A stretch of DNA of 51,497 nucleotides from Haemophilus massiliensis (GTDB lineage: Bacteria > Pseudomonadota > Gammaproteobacteria > Enterobacterales > Pasteurellaceae), in NCBI GenBank assembly GCA_000752995.2, contig LM994636.1:788313-839809 (forward strand), written 5' to 3'. Positions 21,681 through 32,103 of this stretch are shown here, piece after piece. The notes under the pieces were generated by a model. It had not been told where the DNA came from. It worked only from the letters and a program-made list of their open reading frames with translations, and did no database searches. Within the stretch, counting starts at the first letter, position 1. Each line of letters opens with the position of its first letter. Position numbers and translations under genes: made by a program.

Positions 21681-24344
21681 ATGTCAGATATTTTGGCAAA
21701 TGACGTAGATCCGATCGAAACCAACGATTGGTTATTAGCGATCGATTCAGTAATTCGTGAAGAAGGCGTGGAAAGAGCGCAGTTTATTATTGAGCAGTTA
21801 ATGCAGCATGCACGCGCTAATGCAGTTTCGTTACCGAGCGGCGTGACAACCGATTATATCAATACGATTCCGGCATCGGAGGAACCGAATTACCCGGGTA
21901 ATTTGGATTTAGAGCGTCGTATTCGCGGTGCAATCCGTTGGAATGCGATTATGATGGTATTAAGAGCGTCGAAAAAAAACCTGGAATTGGGCGGTCATAT
22001 GTCATCTTTCCAGTCTTCCGCAACAATTTACGAGGTGTGTTTCAATCATTTCTTTAAAGCGCGTAGTGAGAAAAACGGCGGTGATTTAGTTTTCTTCCAA
22101 GGTCATATTTCACCGGGAATTTATGCCCGCGCTTTTGTCGAAGGACGCCTGACTGAAGAGCAACTGGATAATTTCCGTCAGGAAACCCATGGTAAAGGTC
22201 TTTCTTCTTATCCTCATCCGAGATTAATGCCGGAATTCTGGCAGTTCCCGACCGTATCAATGGGATTGGGGCCGTTGAATGCTATTTATCAGGCACGTTT
22301 CTTAAAATATTTACACAACCGCGGTCTGAAAGATACCGCGGATCAAACCGTTTACGCCTTTTTAGGTGACGGTGAAATGGACGAAGTGGAATCTCGCGGA
22401 GCAATCGCATTTGCCGCGCGTGAAAAACTGGATAATCTGGTGTTTGTTATCAACTGTAACTTACAGCGTTTGGACGGTCCAGTAACCGGTAACGGTAAAA
22501 TTATTCAGGAACTTGAAGGCCAGTTCAACGGTTCTGGCTGGGAAGTCATCAAAGTGATTTGGGGGCGTCGTTGGGATCGTTTATTGCAGCGTGATACTTC
22601 AGGTAAATTACTGCAATTGATGATGGAAGTGGTTGACGGCGACTATCAGACATTCAAAGCTAAAGACGGCGCTTATGTACGTAAACATTTCTTTGGTCGT
22701 TATCCGGAAACTGAAGCGTTAGTGGCGGAAATGACCGATGATGAAATCTGGGCTTTAAACCGCGGCGGTCATGATCCGTTGAAAGTATTTGCCGCCTTTA
22801 ATAAAGCCAAACAGATTAAGGACAAGCCGGTGGCGATTTTAGTCAAAACCATCAAAGGCTATGGTATGGGCGATGCGGCGGAAGGCAAAAATATCGCGCA
22901 TCAGGTGAAGAAAATGGATATGTCCGGCGTTAAACATGTGCGTGATCGCTTTAATATCGCAGTTGCCGACGAAGACATTGAGAAACTGCCGTATATTACC
23001 TTTGCACCGGATTCTGAAGAATACAAATATCTTCATGAACGCCGTCAGGCTTTAAACGGTTATTTACCGACTCGCGCAACACGTTTTACTCAGACTTTCG
23101 AGGTGCCAGCATTAGAAGATTTTGCCCAGTTATTTGAAGAACAGGCGCGTCCGATTTCGACTACTATGGCATTTGTCCGTTCATTGAATGTCATGTTGAA
23201 AAATAAATCAATCGGTAAACACATTGTGCCGATTGTTGCCGACGAAGCGCGTACTTTCGGGATGGAAGGATTATTCCGTCAAATCGGTATTTACAACCCG
23301 CACGGTCAGAACTATACCCCGCAGGATCGCGAACAAGTGGCGTATTACCGTGAGTCTATCGACGGTCAGGTATTGCAGGAAGGAATTAATGAGCTGGGCG
23401 CAACGGCTTCTTGGTTGGCCGCAGCCACGTCTTATTCGACCAATGACGTGCCGATGATTCCGTTTTTTGTTTATTACTCCATGTTCGGTTTCCAACGCGT
23501 AGGCGATTTAATGTGGGCGGCTGGCGATCAGCGTGCGCGCGGCTTTATGATCGGCGGTACATCCGGACGTACTACGTTAAACGGAGAAGGCTTGCAACAT
23601 GAAGATGGTCACAGCCATATTCAGGCGTTAACGATTCCGAACTGTATTTCTTACGATCCGGCATTTGCATTTGAAGTGGCGGTGATTATGCAAGACGGTG
23701 TACGCCGTATGTACGGTCCTGAGCAGGAAGACGTCTATTACTATATCACCACCTTAAATGAAACGTATGAACAGCCGGCAATGCCGAAAGGTGCGGAAGA
23801 AGGTATTCGTAAAGGTATCTATAAATTTGAAACCGTGACCGGTCAGGGCAAAGGTAAAATCCAGTTACTGGGCTCCGGCGCAATCTTACGTCATGTACGT
23901 GAAGCGGCGAAATTGCTGGCGGATGAGTACGGCGTCAGCTCCGATGTGTACAGTGTACCGTCATTTACCGAATTGGCGCGCGAAGGTGCAGATGTCGAAC
24001 GTTGGAATCTGTTGCATCCGCAAGCGGAAGCCAAAGTGCCTTATATCGCGCAAGTGATGAACGATGCTCCGGCAGTTGCGGCTACCGACTATATGAAACT
24101 GTTTGCCGAACAAGTGCGTGCTTATATTCCGGCGCAAAGTTACCGTGTGCTGGGTACCGACGGTTTCGGTCGTTCCGACAGCCGTGAGAACCTACGCGAA
24201 CATTTTGAAGTCAATGCACATTATGTCGTTGTAGCGGCATTAACCGAGCTTGCCAAACAGGGCACAGTGGATAACAAAGTGGTCGCACAGGCAATTGAAA
24301 AATATGGTATTGATGCAGAAAAAATCAATCCGCTTTACGCATAA
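21681..24344 (+). CDS. aceE: Pyruvate dehydrogenase E1 component (homodimeric)
   Basis: E1 decarboxylates pyruvate using thiamine pyrophosphate and acetylates the lipoyl groups of E2 in the pyruvate dehydrogenase complex. The 887-residue protein is the homodimeric gammaproteobacterial type (E. coli 887), not the alpha/beta type. The TPP/Mg motif is GDGEMDE (229-235) ending in [40 protein letters not shown] and the C-terminal transketolase-like domain are intact. It is first in aceE-aceF-lpdA, with 56 bp to aceF. Confidence 0.98.
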   Translation: MSDILANDVDPIETNDWLLAIDSVIREEGVERAQFIIEQLMQHARANAVSLPSGVTTDYINTIPASEEPNYPGNLDLERRIRGAIRWNAIMMVLRASKKNLELGGHMSSFQSSATIYEVCFNHFFKARSEKNGGDLVFFQGHISPGIYARAFVEGRLTEEQLDNFRQETHGKGLSSYPHPRLMPEFWQFPTVSMGLGPLNAIYQARFLKYLHNRGLKDTADQTVYAFLGDGEMDEVESRGAIAFAAREKLDNLVFVINCNLQRLDGPVTGNGKIIQELEGQFNGSGWEVIKVIWGRRWDRLLQRDTSGKLLQLMMEVVDGDYQTFKAKDGAYVRKHFFGRYPETEALVAEMTDDEIWALNRGGHDPLKVFAAFNKAKQIKDKPVAILVKTIKGYGMGDAAEGKNIAHQVKKMDMSGVKHVRDRFNIAVADEDIEKLPYITFAPDSEEYKYLHERRQALNGYLPTRATRFTQTFEVPALEDFAQLFEEQARPISTTMAFVRSLNVMLKNKSIGKHIVPIVADEARTFGMEGLFRQIGIYNPHGQNYTPQDREQVAYYRESIDGQVLQEGINELGATASWLAAATSYSTNDVPMIPFFVYYSMFGFQRVGDLMWAAGDQRARGFMIGGTSGRTTLNGEGLQHEDGHSHIQALTIPNCISYDPAFAFEVAVIMQDGVRRMYGPEQEDVYYYITTLNETYEQPAMPKGAEEGIRKGIYKFETVTGQGKGKIQLLGSGAILRHVREAAKLLADEYGVSSDVYSVPSFTELAREGADVERWNLLHPQAEAKVPYIAQVMNDAPAVAATDYMKLFAEQVRAYIPAQSYRVLGTDGFGRSDSRENLREHFEVNAHYVVVAALTELAKQGTVDNKVVAQAIEKYGIDAEKINPLYA

Positions 24345-24400
24345 TTAAACGGCTCTCTTTTCGTGATGCGATAAGAGAGCGACGAGAGGATACAAAAAAT

Positions 24401-26302
24401 ATGTCAAAAGAAATTCAAGTCCCGGATATCGGTAGTGATGAAGTCACCGTAACGGAAGTGATGATTAAAGCGGGCGATAGTGTTGCCGTAGATCAAAGTG
24501 TCATCAATGTGGAAGGCGATAAGGCGTCAATGGAAGTGCCTTCTCCTGAAGCTGGCGTGATCAAAGAGGTTTTAGTAAAAGTCGGCGATAAAGTTTCTAC
24601 CGGTACACCGATGTTTGTCTTAGACGCGGAAGACAGCAAAGCGGCCCAATCGGAAATGCCTTCCGCCCCTGCACCAGAGACTGAAACGAAAGCGTCAAGT
24701 GTAGGCGGCGCCGTGGTTGATGTCAATGTGCCGGATATCGGCGGTGATGAAGTGAATGTTACCGAAATTCTGGTGAAAGTTGGTGACAGTGTGGATGCGG
24801 AACAATCTATTATCAATGTTGAGGGTGATAAGGCCTCAATGGAAGTGCCGGCGCCAGTGGCCGGTGTGGTGAAAGAAATTTTAATCAAGGTCGGCGATAA
24901 GGTGTCTACCGGATCATTGATTATGAAATTTGAAGCGGAAGGTACGGCGCCAAGTCAGGATACTTCCGCACAAGCTACAGCGCAGAATGACGCTGCGTCG
25001 TCCGGTGAAGCCGTGAAAGATGTTGAAGTGCCGGATATCGGCGGCGATGAAGTCAACGTCACTGAAATTATGGTTGCAGTCGGTGACAGTATAGAGGAAG
25101 AACAATCGCTGATTACCGTCGAAGGCGATAAAGCCTCAATGGAAGTGCCAGCACCGTTTGCCGGCGTAGTAAAAGAAATCTTGGTGAAATCCGGCGATAA
25201 AGTGTCCACCGGTTCATTGATTATGCGTTTTGCGGTGAAAGGTGCGGCACCTGCACCGGTTGCGAAAACCGAGCAAAAAACCACCGCACCTGCTCCAACA
25301 GCCACAGAATCCGTTGCGGCTAATGCAGCAGCGAACCAGAGCGATGTCAGTGCTAGCACAACTTATGCCCATGCGACACCGGTTGTTCGTCGCTTGGCGC
25401 GTGAATTCGGCGTCAATCTGGATAAGGTGAAAGGCACCGGACGCAAAGGGCGTATCCTAAAAGAAGACGTACAGGCCTATGTGAAAGCCGCAATTAAAGC
25501 GGTGGAAAGTGGGGCGGTATCTTCTGCACCGGCAGCCGGCGCCGCGAATGGTGCAGGATTAGGTTTATTGCCATGGCCGAAAGTGGATTTCAGCAAATTT
25601 GGTGAAACGGAAGAAGTGGAATTAGGTCGTATCCAGAAAATTTCCGGCGCCAATCTGCACCGTAACTGGGTGATGATCCCGCATGTTACGCAATGGGATA
25701 AAGCGGATATTACAGAATTGGAAAAATTCCGTAAAGAGCAGAACCAGTTAGCGGAAAAACAGAAACTGGATGTAAAAATCACACCGTTAGTATTTATTAT
25801 GAAAGCGGCAGCCAAAGCGCTGGAAGCCTATCCGCGTTTCAACAGCTCGTTATCTGAAGACGGTCAGCGCCTTACCTTGAAAAAATATGTTAATATCGGT
25901 GTGGCGGTGGATACGCCGAACGGTCTGGTGGTACCGGTGTTCCGCGATGTCAATAAAAAAGGCATTATTGAACTGTCGCGCGAACTGGCGGAAATTTCCA
26001 AGAAAGCGCGAGCCGGTAAACTTACCGCTTCCGATATGCAGGGCGGCTGTTTTACCATTTCCAGTCTGGGGGGTATCGGTGGTACGCATTTCACACCGAT
26101 TGTAAATGCGCCTGAAGTGGCAATTTTAGGTGTTTCCCGCTCTGAAATGACGCCGGTATGGAACGGTAAAGACTTCACACCGCGTTTAATGCTGCCGTTA
26201 TCGTTATCTTATGATCACCGCGTGATCGACGGCGCCGACGGTGCGAGATTTATTACCTTTATTAATGGCGTATTAAGCGATCTGCGTCGTTTAGTCATGT
26301 AA
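24401..26302 (+). CDS. aceF: Dihydrolipoyl acetyltransferase (PDH E2), three lipoyl domains
   Basis: E2 is the core of the pyruvate dehydrogenase complex and transfers the acetyl group from its lipoyl arms to CoA. Three tandem lipoyl domains are visible, each with [10 protein letters not shown]; the lipoylated lysines are K41, K144 and K244. They are separated by Ala/Pro/Thr-rich flexible linkers. Next come the peripheral subunit-binding domain (about 325-365, [21 protein letters not shown]) and the catalytic domain ending in [17 protein letters not shown]. At 633 residues it matches the three-lipoyl E. coli form (630). The lipoyl units are repeated about every 300 bp at DNA level. Confidence 0.98.
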   Translation: MSKEIQVPDIGSDEVTVTEVMIKAGDSVAVDQSVINVEGDKASMEVPSPEAGVIKEVLVKVGDKVSTGTPMFVLDAEDSKAAQSEMPSAPAPETETKASSVGGAVVDVNVPDIGGDEVNVTEILVKVGDSVDAEQSIINVEGDKASMEVPAPVAGVVKEILIKVGDKVSTGSLIMKFEAEGTAPSQDTSAQATAQNDAASSGEAVKDVEVPDIGGDEVNVTEIMVAVGDSIEEEQSLITVEGDKASMEVPAPFAGVVKEILVKSGDKVSTGSLIMRFAVKGAAPAPVAKTEQKTTAPAPTATESVAANAAANQSDVSASTTYAHATPVVRRLAREFGVNLDKVKGTGRKGRILKEDVQAYVKAAIKAVESGAVSSAPAAGAANGAGLGLLPWPKVDFSKFGETEEVELGRIQKISGANLHRNWVMIPHVTQWDKADITELEKFRKEQNQLAEKQKLDVKITPLVFIMKAAAKALEAYPRFNSSLSEDGQRLTLKKYVNIGVAVDTPNGLVVPVFRDVNKKGIIELSRELAEISKKARAGKLTASDMQGGCFTISSLGGIGGTHFTPIVNAPEVAILGVSRSEMTPVWNGKDFTPRLMLPLSLSYDHRVIDGADGARFITFINGVLSDLRRLVM

Positions 26303-26385
26303 TCAATGTTGTGCGGCGTTTTTCTTGCTGGAAACGCCGCCATAAAAGTGCGGTGGAAAATCGCAGAGTTTTAACGAGGTAAGAG

Positions 26386-27807
26386 ATGAATAAAGAAATT
26401 AAAACACAAGTTGTTGTACTTGGTGCGGGGCCGGCCGGTTATTCCGCTGCGTTCCGTTGTGCTGACCTTGGATTAGACACCGTTATTGTCGAACGTTATT
26501 CCACTTTGGGCGGTGTTTGTTTAAATGTAGGCTGTATTCCGTCCAAAGCGTTACTGCATGTGGCCAAAGTGATTGAAGAAGCCAAAGCGCTGGCGGCGCA
26601 CGGTATCGTGTTCGGCGAACCGAGCACTGACGTAGAAAAAATCCGCGGCTGGAAAGAAAAAGTGATTAACCAGCTGACCGGCGGCTTAGCCGGCATGGCG
26701 AAAATGCGTAAAGTTCAGGTGGTTAACGGTTACGGAAAATTCTCCGGCCCGAATACCATTATCGTTGCCGGTGAAGAGGGCGAAACCACGATCACATTTG
26801 ATAACGCGATTATTGCAGCGGGTTCCCGTCCGATTCAGTTACCGTTTATTCCCCATGAAGATCCGCGCATTTGGGATTCAACCGATGCTCTGAAACTCAA
26901 AGAAGTACCTGACAATCTGCTGATTATGGGCGGCGGCATTATCGGTTTGGAAATGGGAACGGTTTATCATGCACTGGGATCGAACATTGATGTGGTGGAA
27001 ATGTTTGATCAGGTGATTCCGGCGGCGGATAAAGATATTGTCCAGATTTATACTAAACGCATTGAGAAAAAATTCAATCTGCTGCTTGAAACCAAAGTTA
27101 CCGCGGTAGAAGCCAAAGAAGACGGTATTTATGTCTCAATGGAAGGTAAAGCGGCAAACGAAACCCGTCGTTATGATGCAGTGCTGGTTGCGATTGGTCG
27201 TACGCCGAACGGCAAACTTATTGACGCGCCGATTGCCGGTGTCGAAGTGGATGATCGCGGCTTTATTCGTACTGACAAACAAATGCGTACCAACGTACCG
27301 CATATTTTTGCGATCGGTGATATTGTCGGTCAACCGATGTTGGCGCATAAAGGTGTCCATGAAGGGCATGTGGCGGCGGAAGTGATTGCAGGTAAAAAAC
27401 ATTATTTTGATCCGAAAGTTATTCCGTCCATTGCTTATACCGAGCCGGAAGTGGCCTGGGTCGGTAAAACCGAGAAAGAATGTAAGGCAGAAGGTCTTAA
27501 TTATGAAGTGGCTAAATTCCCTTGGGCGGCTTCCGGACGTGCCATTGCTTCCGATTGTGCGGACGGATTAACCAAGCTTATTTTTGACAAGGACAGTCAT
27601 CGCATTATTGGCGGCGCCATTGTCGGTACCAACGGCGGTGAATTGCTGGGCGAAATCGGTTTGGCAATCGAAATGGGCTGTGATGCGGAAGATTTGGCAT
27701 TAACCATTCATGCGCATCCGACATTACATGAATCGGTCGGTTTAGCGGCAGAAGTATTTGAAGGATCCATTACTGATTTACCGAATCCAAAAGCGAAGAA
27801 AAAATAA
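26386..27807 (+). CDS. lpdA: Dihydrolipoamide dehydrogenase (E3)
   Basis: The flavoprotein E3 reoxidises dihydrolipoamide and makes NADH for pyruvate dehydrogenase; it is usually shared with 2-oxoglutarate dehydrogenase and glycine cleavage. It is 473 residues (E. coli 474). Visible parts: FAD motif GAGPAGYSAAFRCADLG, redox pair C45/C50 in GGVCLNVGCIPSK, NAD motif MGGGIIGLEMG, and the C-terminal HAHPTLHE catalytic base. An uptake signal lies in the 83-bp gap after aceF (26346-26354). A strong terminator closes the operon. Confidence 0.98.
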   Translation: MNKEIKTQVVVLGAGPAGYSAAFRCADLGLDTVIVERYSTLGGVCLNVGCIPSKALLHVAKVIEEAKALAAHGIVFGEPSTDVEKIRGWKEKVINQLTGGLAGMAKMRKVQVVNGYGKFSGPNTIIVAGEEGETTITFDNAIIAAGSRPIQLPFIPHEDPRIWDSTDALKLKEVPDNLLIMGGGIIGLEMGTVYHALGSNIDVVEMFDQVIPAADKDIVQIYTKRIEKKFNLLLETKVTAVEAKEDGIYVSMEGKAANETRRYDAVLVAIGRTPNGKLIDAPIAGVEVDDRGFIRTDKQMRTNVPHIFAIGDIVGQPMLAHKGVHEGHVAAEVIAGKKHYFDPKVIPSIAYTEPEVAWVGKTEKECKAEGLNYEVAKFPWAASGRAIASDCADGLTKLIFDKDSHRIIGGAIVGTNGGELLGEIGLAIEMGCDAEDLALTIHAHPTLHESVGLAAEVFEGSITDLPNPKAKKK

Positions 27808-27826
27808 TTCTTACGATTTTCAGATT

Positions 27827-27857
27827 AAAGCCTTTCTATGGATAGAAAGGCTTTTTT
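27827..27857 (+). terminator. Rho-independent terminator of aceE-aceF-lpdA
   Basis: A perfect 13-bp stem (AAAGCCTTTCTAT with ATAGAAAGGCTTT) around a 2-nt tip (GG), followed by more T. It lies 19 bp after lpdA. Confidence 0.92.
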
Positions 27858-27990
27858 ATAGATATTCTGATAAAAAATTCGACTTAGATCGCAAAAACGG
27901 TAAAAAAAATAAGAAAAGCTGGCTATTTAGCTAAAATTTCTGTAGTATCCCGGGCAGTGTTTTTTTAAAAGTTATTTAGATTGTAAACTT

Positions 27991-28500
27991 ATGCTGAAAA
28001 AAATATTGATGATTGCGGGGCTAGGATTACTAACCGCCTGTTCAAATACGCAAAGGAACGTTTCTATTGATGAACGTGACGATGCACAACTCACCACACT
28101 TATCGGTAATTTAAAAACCAACAGACCTCACCAATATTCAGCTGTAATGGATAAACAGTTATCCGAAGTGTATCGAGAATGGGCGGGTACGCGTTATCGT
28201 TTAGGCGGTTTAAGTAAACTTGGTATTGACTGTTCCGGATTTACTCAAACTGCTTTTGCCAAGGCTTACGGTATTGATTTACCGCGTTCGACGGCAGAGC
28301 AGCGGCATGTCGGCAGAAAGATTCAAAAAAGCGAATTACAGTTAGGTGATTTAGTTTTTTTCCGTGCGAATCGCCATGTCGGTATTTATATCGGTAATAA
28401 TCAGTTTATGCATGCTAGTACCCGCAGTGGCGTGATGATAAGTTCAATGGACGAAAATTACTGGAGTCGTACCTATACGCAATCACGGCGAGTTTTGTAA
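27991..28500 (+). CDS. nlpC: NlpC/P60-family lipoprotein (probable murein peptidase)
   Basis: An outer-membrane-type lipoprotein with an NlpC/P60 cysteine peptidase domain, expected to cut stem peptides or cross-links of peptidoglycan in the periplasm. The signal peptide ends in the lipobox LLTAC (C17). The catalytic triad can be placed at C81 (GIDCSGF), H129 (NRHVGIYIG) and H141 (FMHAST). The length of 169 residues fits NlpC and Spr/MepS. NlpC and MepS are hard to separate without alignment, so the symbol is provisional. The gene stands alone between two terminators. Confidence 0.85.
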   Translation: MLKKILMIAGLGLLTACSNTQRNVSIDERDDAQLTTLIGNLKTNRPHQYSAVMDKQLSEVYREWAGTRYRLGGLSKLGIDCSGFTQTAFAKAYGIDLPRSTAEQRHVGRKIQKSELQLGDLVFFRANRHVGIYIGNNQFMHASTRSGVMISSMDENYWSRTYTQSRRVL

Positions 28501-28521
28501 TAATCGGTAAGCAAAAAACAT

Positions 28522-28564
28522 AAAAGAGCGGTTAAAATTCTGAGAGTTTTTTGACCGCTCTTTT
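28522..28564. terminator. Bidirectional terminator between nlpC and the S24-like gene
   Basis: AAAAGAGCGGT (28522-28532) and ACCGCTCTTTT (28554-28564) form a perfect 11-bp stem with A/T runs on both sides, so it can serve both convergent genes. The stem resembles the paired uptake signal terminators of this family but carries AAGAGCGGT, one base off the signal. Confidence 0.85.
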
Positions 28565-28577
28565 CTTTTATGACCAA

Positions 28578-29027
28578 TCAGGCGGCAAATTTCATCGTTT
28601 TCCTCGGTTTCATTTGATGTATGCTGTTGGTGACAACGCCGAGGATAGGCAGGTTATCCCAGTGCGGTGTTTTGATTGTTTTCATCTTGGCGGCCAACGG
28701 AAAGAAAATAAATTCCTCATTGTTATGGGCAACAAATTCATAAATCTGGAATGTGTTATGCAATTCCAGTACCACCAGATCGCCGACGGACAAGCTATCT
28801 GTTTTTTCTACCACGAGCATATCGCCGACCTCAATTCCCCATGCCAGCATGTTCGGATTGGTTACCTGAATAAAGCAGGTTTGCTGCGGGCGTTTTATAC
28901 AATAAAGATTTAAATCCAGTTTTTTACTGAATTTTGGGGTTAATCGATCAGTATCATCGTAAAATGGCATAGGACGGTAAGAATAAGTATTATCGCGTCG
29001 TACCATATTATTGACATCTCTCATCAT
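28578..29027 (-). CDS. UmuD/LexA-like (S24 fold) protein lacking the catalytic Ser-Lys dyad
   Basis: A 149-residue protein that reads as a stand-alone UmuD'/LexA C-terminal domain. KLDLNLYCIKRPQQTCFIQV lines up with the start of the UmuD core (IDLNQLLIQHPSATYFVK). NPNMLAWGIEVGDMLVVEK aligns with GDSMIDGGISDGDLLIVD, and VGDLVVLELHNTFQIYEF aligns with HGDIVIAAVDGEFTVKKL. The nucleophile serine is N59 (codon AAC) and the general base lysine is Y96. Their 37-residue spacing equals S60-K97 of UmuD. No Cys-Gly cleavage site is visible in the N-terminus. It should therefore be proteolytically inactive. There is no umuC next to it. The second ATG (29024) is an equally good start. Its promoter carries two LexA boxes, which points to SOS induction. 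The function is unknown. Confidence 0.8.
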   Translation of the reverse strand: MMRDVNNMVRRDNTYSYRPMPFYDDTDRLTPKFSKKLDLNLYCIKRPQQTCFIQVTNPNMLAWGIEVGDMLVVEKTDSLSVGDLVVLELHNTFQIYEFVAHNNEEFIFFPLAAKMKTIKTPHWDNLPILGVVTNSIHQMKPRKTMKFAA

Positions 29028-29045
29028 ATACCTCTGTATAAACCA

Positions 29046-29094
29046 CTGTGAATTTGTACAGCAAATAATACTGTTGTTATATACAGTAAGTCAA
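29046..29094 (-). promoter_or_regulatory. SOS-type promoter with two LexA boxes
   Basis: On the minus strand: -35 TTGACT (29094-29089), an 18-bp spacer and -10 TATTAT (29070-29065). LexA box A, CTGT-N8-ACAG (29071-29086, in the context TACTG...CAGTA), fills the spacer. LexA box B, CTGT-N8-ACAG (29046-29061), lies just after the -10. Both boxes keep all eight conserved bases of the gammaproteobacterial SOS box. Bound LexA would cover the whole promoter. Confidence 0.88.
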
Positions 29095-29246
29095 TAGGCG
29101 ATAAATAAATTTTTTTGTATAAATAATTTCTAAATTTAATCGGGGAATTTATTGCTTTGTTTAATAAATAACAGGAGATTTAATATAAACTTGCTATTTA
29201 ATATTTGCTTTATAGTCAATTTGCGCTATCTTTATTGCTGCTCGGG

Positions 29247-29266
29247 GGATCGCTATTGTGCGATCC
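29247..29266 (+). promoter_or_regulatory. Hairpin in the sstT leader
   Basis: GGATCGC (29247-29253) and GCGATCC (29260-29266) form a 7-bp stem with a 6-nt loop, about 45 bp before the sstT start. It stands out as GC-rich in an AT-rich stretch. There is no U-run after it, so it is not a terminator. Its role is unknown. Confidence 0.4.
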
Positions 29267-29310
29267 GAAGTTTAACGGCAAGTCAGCCTTGTATAATATA
29301 GAAATTAATT

Positions 29311-30552
29311 ATGAATTCATCTCGTTTATTCTCATTATTTTTTCATGGAAGTCTTATCAAACGCATTTCAATCGGTCTTGTACTGGGGGTGATTGTAGCT
29401 CTGATTTCACCGGCTTTAGAAAGTGCGCTCGGTTTTAATATTGCCAAGAGTGTGGCTTTTTTAGGCACGATTTTTGTCCGCTCGTTACGCGCCATTGCAC
29501 CGATCTTAGTGTTTGTACTGGTTATTGCTGCGATTGCGAATAAACGTATCGGCACCAAAACCAATATGAAATCCATTGTTGTACTCTATTTATTAGGGAC
29601 TTTTTTAGCCGCATTAACCGCAGTGATTGCCAGTTTCATTCTGCCGACCACCATTTCGTTGGTGGCGCATGAAGGTGAATTATCGCCGCCGGGAAATATT
29701 TCCGAAGTGCTCAGTACGTTATTTTTAAATGCGGTGGATAACCCGCTGGCTGCGTTATTCAACGCGAATTTTATCGGTATTTTGGCTTGGGCGATCGCAC
29801 TCGGCGTAGTATTGCGGCATGCTTCGGATACGACAAAAACCGTGGTTAACGATTTCTCCGAAGGCATTTCAAAAATTGTGCATTTTATTATTACCTTGGC
29901 ACCATTCGGGGTGTTTGGTTTGGTGGCATCGACACTGGCAGATAAAGGATTGGAGGCATTACGGGATTATGCACAGCTATTGGTTGTGTTAATCGGTTCT
30001 ATGCTCTTTACTGCTTTTGTAGTGAATCCTATTTTGGTGTTTTGGAAAATCCGTTCCAACCCTTATCCGTTAGTCTGGACATGTGTGCGTGAAAGCGGGT
30101 TAACGGCATTTTTAACCCGCAGTTCAGCAGCCAATATTCCGGTTAATATGGAACTGGCAAAACGTTTGAATTTAGATGAAGAAACTTATTCTGTTTCTAT
30201 TCCGTTGGGCGCCACCATTAATATGGCCGGTGCGGCGATTACGGTAACCGTTTTAACGCTGGCGGCGGTGAACACATTGGGTATTAATGTATCTGTACCG
30301 ACAGCCATTTTGCTGAGCATAGTGGCGAGTCTGTGCGGTTGCGGCGCTTCCGGCGTGGCCGGCGGTTCGTTATTGCTGATTCCGTTGGCTTGTAGTCTGT
30401 TCGGGATCCCGAATGAGATTGCCGCGCAGGTGATTGGGGTCGGCTTTATTATCGGCGTATTGCAGGATTCGGCGGAAACCGCGTTGAACTCTTCCACCGA
30501 CGTTGTTTTCACTGCGGCGGTTTGTATGGCGGAAGAAAAAAATAACGCCTGA
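29311..30552 (+). CDS. sstT: Sodium/serine-threonine symporter SstT
   Basis: Inner-membrane transporter of the dicarboxylate/amino acid:cation symporter (DAACS) family that imports serine and threonine with Na+. It has 413 residues with eight or more hydrophobic segments spread along the chain. Typical stretches are [23 protein letters not shown], the serine-rich [16 protein letters not shown] and the Na+-site region [22 protein letters not shown]. The C-terminal [20 protein letters not shown] is diagnostic of SstT. It is monocistronic, with a terminator directly downstream. Confidence 0.95.
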   Translation: MNSSRLFSLFFHGSLIKRISIGLVLGVIVALISPALESALGFNIAKSVAFLGTIFVRSLRAIAPILVFVLVIAAIANKRIGTKTNMKSIVVLYLLGTFLAALTAVIASFILPTTISLVAHEGELSPPGNISEVLSTLFLNAVDNPLAALFNANFIGILAWAIALGVVLRHASDTTKTVVNDFSEGISKIVHFIITLAPFGVFGLVASTLADKGLEALRDYAQLLVVLIGSMLFTAFVVNPILVFWKIRSNPYPLVWTCVRESGLTAFLTRSSAANIPVNMELAKRLNLDEETYSVSIPLGATINMAGAAITVTVLTLAAVNTLGINVSVPTAILLSIVASLCGCGASGVAGGSLLLIPLACSLFGIPNEIAAQVIGVGFIIGVLQDSAETALNSSTDVVFTAAVCMAEEKNNA

Positions 30553-30571
30553 GACGACATAATTTAGAACT

Positions 30572-30597
30572 AAAGCGGGTTTGATATCCGCTTTTTT
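30572..30597 (+). terminator. Rho-independent terminator of sstT
   Basis: AAAGCGG (30572-30578) pairs with CCGCTTT (30588-30594) and runs into TTTTTTT. It lies between sstT and modF, so modF must have its own promoter or rely on read-through. Confidence 0.85.
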
Positions 30598-30611
30598 TAT
30601 CGGTGGTATTT

Positions 30612-32057
30612 ATGATCAGAATAAATAATGCGATATTTCAATTAAGTTCGAATAAATGCTTAAAGATTGCGGAGCTGACGATCCGACCGCACAGTTTTTG
30701 GGTTGTAGTGGGAGGGAACGGTAGCGGTAAAAGTGCGCTGGCTCAGGCATTGCGGGGCAATTTTACTGTACGGCAGGGCGAATATCACAGCACATTTCAT
30801 TCTATTGCCGGTTTGTCTTTTGAACAGCAACAGCATCTTGTTGAGCAGAATTTTAAGGATCGCAATAATGACGGCGTTAGTCCGGATGATTTTGGCAAAA
30901 CTGCCGCGGACATTATCTTAGCGGGTTCGGATAAGGAGGAATTATGTGAATACTATGCTACACAGCTAAAAATCAGCGCTTTGCTGCCCCGTCCGTTTAT
31001 ACAGCTTTCAACCGGTGAAAGTCGAAAAGTGTTACTGTGTCAGGCATTGGTTAAACAGCCGGATTTACTGATTTTAGACGAACCTTTTGAAGGCTTGGAT
31101 GTGCAATCGGTACAAGACTGGTGGGAATTGCTTGTCGCGTTACATCATCAAATGGCATTGGTGCTGATTATCAATCGTTTTGATGATATTCCGCCGCAAG
31201 CGGATCATGTGGCTGTAATGGAAAATGGAGAAATCATTTTACAGGGCGAACGCTGTCAGTTGGAAAACCAAAGCCTTTACCGACAGCTGCGCTATGCACA
31301 AACTGCCGTTCATGCACCGCTGCCGGCAGTGATTACCCCTTTTATTGAACTGGATCCGAAGGCGGTACGGTTTGAATTAAAGGACGTTTGCATTCAATAT
31401 GGCGATAAAAAAATTCTGGATCATTTAAGCTGGACGGTGTTGCCGAAGCAAAACTGGTGGATTAAAGGTCCGAACGGCGCGGGCAAATCGACATTGTTAT
31501 CCATTATTACCGGCGATCACCCGCAGTCTTATGCCAATCATGTGATTTTATTCGGTCGCCGGCGCGGCAGCGGCGAGACGATCTGGGAGATTAAGCAAAA
31601 AATCGGTTATGTCAGCAGTCAGTTGCATATGGATTATCGAGTCAATTGCTCCGTTTTGGCGGTGATTATTTCCGGTTTTTTCGACAGTATCGGTGTTTAT
31701 CGGACAGTTCCGGAAGCGCTGCGGATAAATGCGATGCAATGGCTGGCGCGGCTTGGTTTAACCTCCGTAGCGCAGCAGCCGTTTCGGTCTTTATCTTGGG
31801 GACAACAGCGTTTATTACTGATTGCCCGTGCCATGGTAAAACACCCGCCCGTGCTGATTTTAGACGAGCCTTTACAAGGGCTGGATGCCGCTAACCGCAT
31901 ATTGGTTAAGCATTTTATTGACCAATTGGTTAATAATAGTGCGACGCAGTTGCTGTTTGTGTCTCATCATACGCAGGACGCTCCCGCCTGTATTACCCAT
32001 TTATTTGAATTTATTGCAAAAAATGGGAAATATTACTATATACAAAGTGCGGTCTGA
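30612..32057 (+). CDS. modF: ModF-type double ATP-binding cassette protein
   Basis: A soluble ABC protein with two nucleotide-binding domains and no membrane part, matching ModF, which is linked with molybdate (ModABC) systems in enterobacteria but has no settled role. The start is the ATG of MIRINNAIFQL, giving 481 residues (E. coli 490). Cassette 1 has Walker A GGNGSGKSAL, signature STGESRKVL and Walker B LLILDEPFEG. Cassette 2 has Walker A GPNGAGKSTLL, signature SWGQQRLLL and Walker B VLILDEPLQGLD. No modABC is present here. An uptake signal spans its last codons (32045-32053). Confidence 0.87.
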   Translation: MIRINNAIFQLSSNKCLKIAELTIRPHSFWVVVGGNGSGKSALAQALRGNFTVRQGEYHSTFHSIAGLSFEQQQHLVEQNFKDRNNDGVSPDDFGKTAADIILAGSDKEELCEYYATQLKISALLPRPFIQLSTGESRKVLLCQALVKQPDLLILDEPFEGLDVQSVQDWWELLVALHHQMALVLIINRFDDIPPQADHVAVMENGEIILQGERCQLENQSLYRQLRYAQTAVHAPLPAVITPFIELDPKAVRFELKDVCIQYGDKKILDHLSWTVLPKQNWWIKGPNGAGKSTLLSIITGDHPQSYANHVILFGRRRGSGETIWEIKQKIGYVSSQLHMDYRVNCSVLAVIISGFFDSIGVYRTVPEALRINAMQWLARLGLTSVAQQPFRSLSWGQQRLLLIARAMVKHPPVLILDEPLQGLDAANRILVKHFIDQLVNNSATQLLFVSHHTQDAPACITHLFEFIAKNGKYYYIQSAV

Positions 32058-32103
32058 TTTGTTAGACTTTTGTTAATTCCAAGTGTAGCATAGGAGAATT
32101 ATT

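Noticed and set aside
29205..29438. 77-codon frame starting before sstT
   Set aside because: It overlaps the start of sstT in a different frame and has no family resemblance; it is a chance frame.
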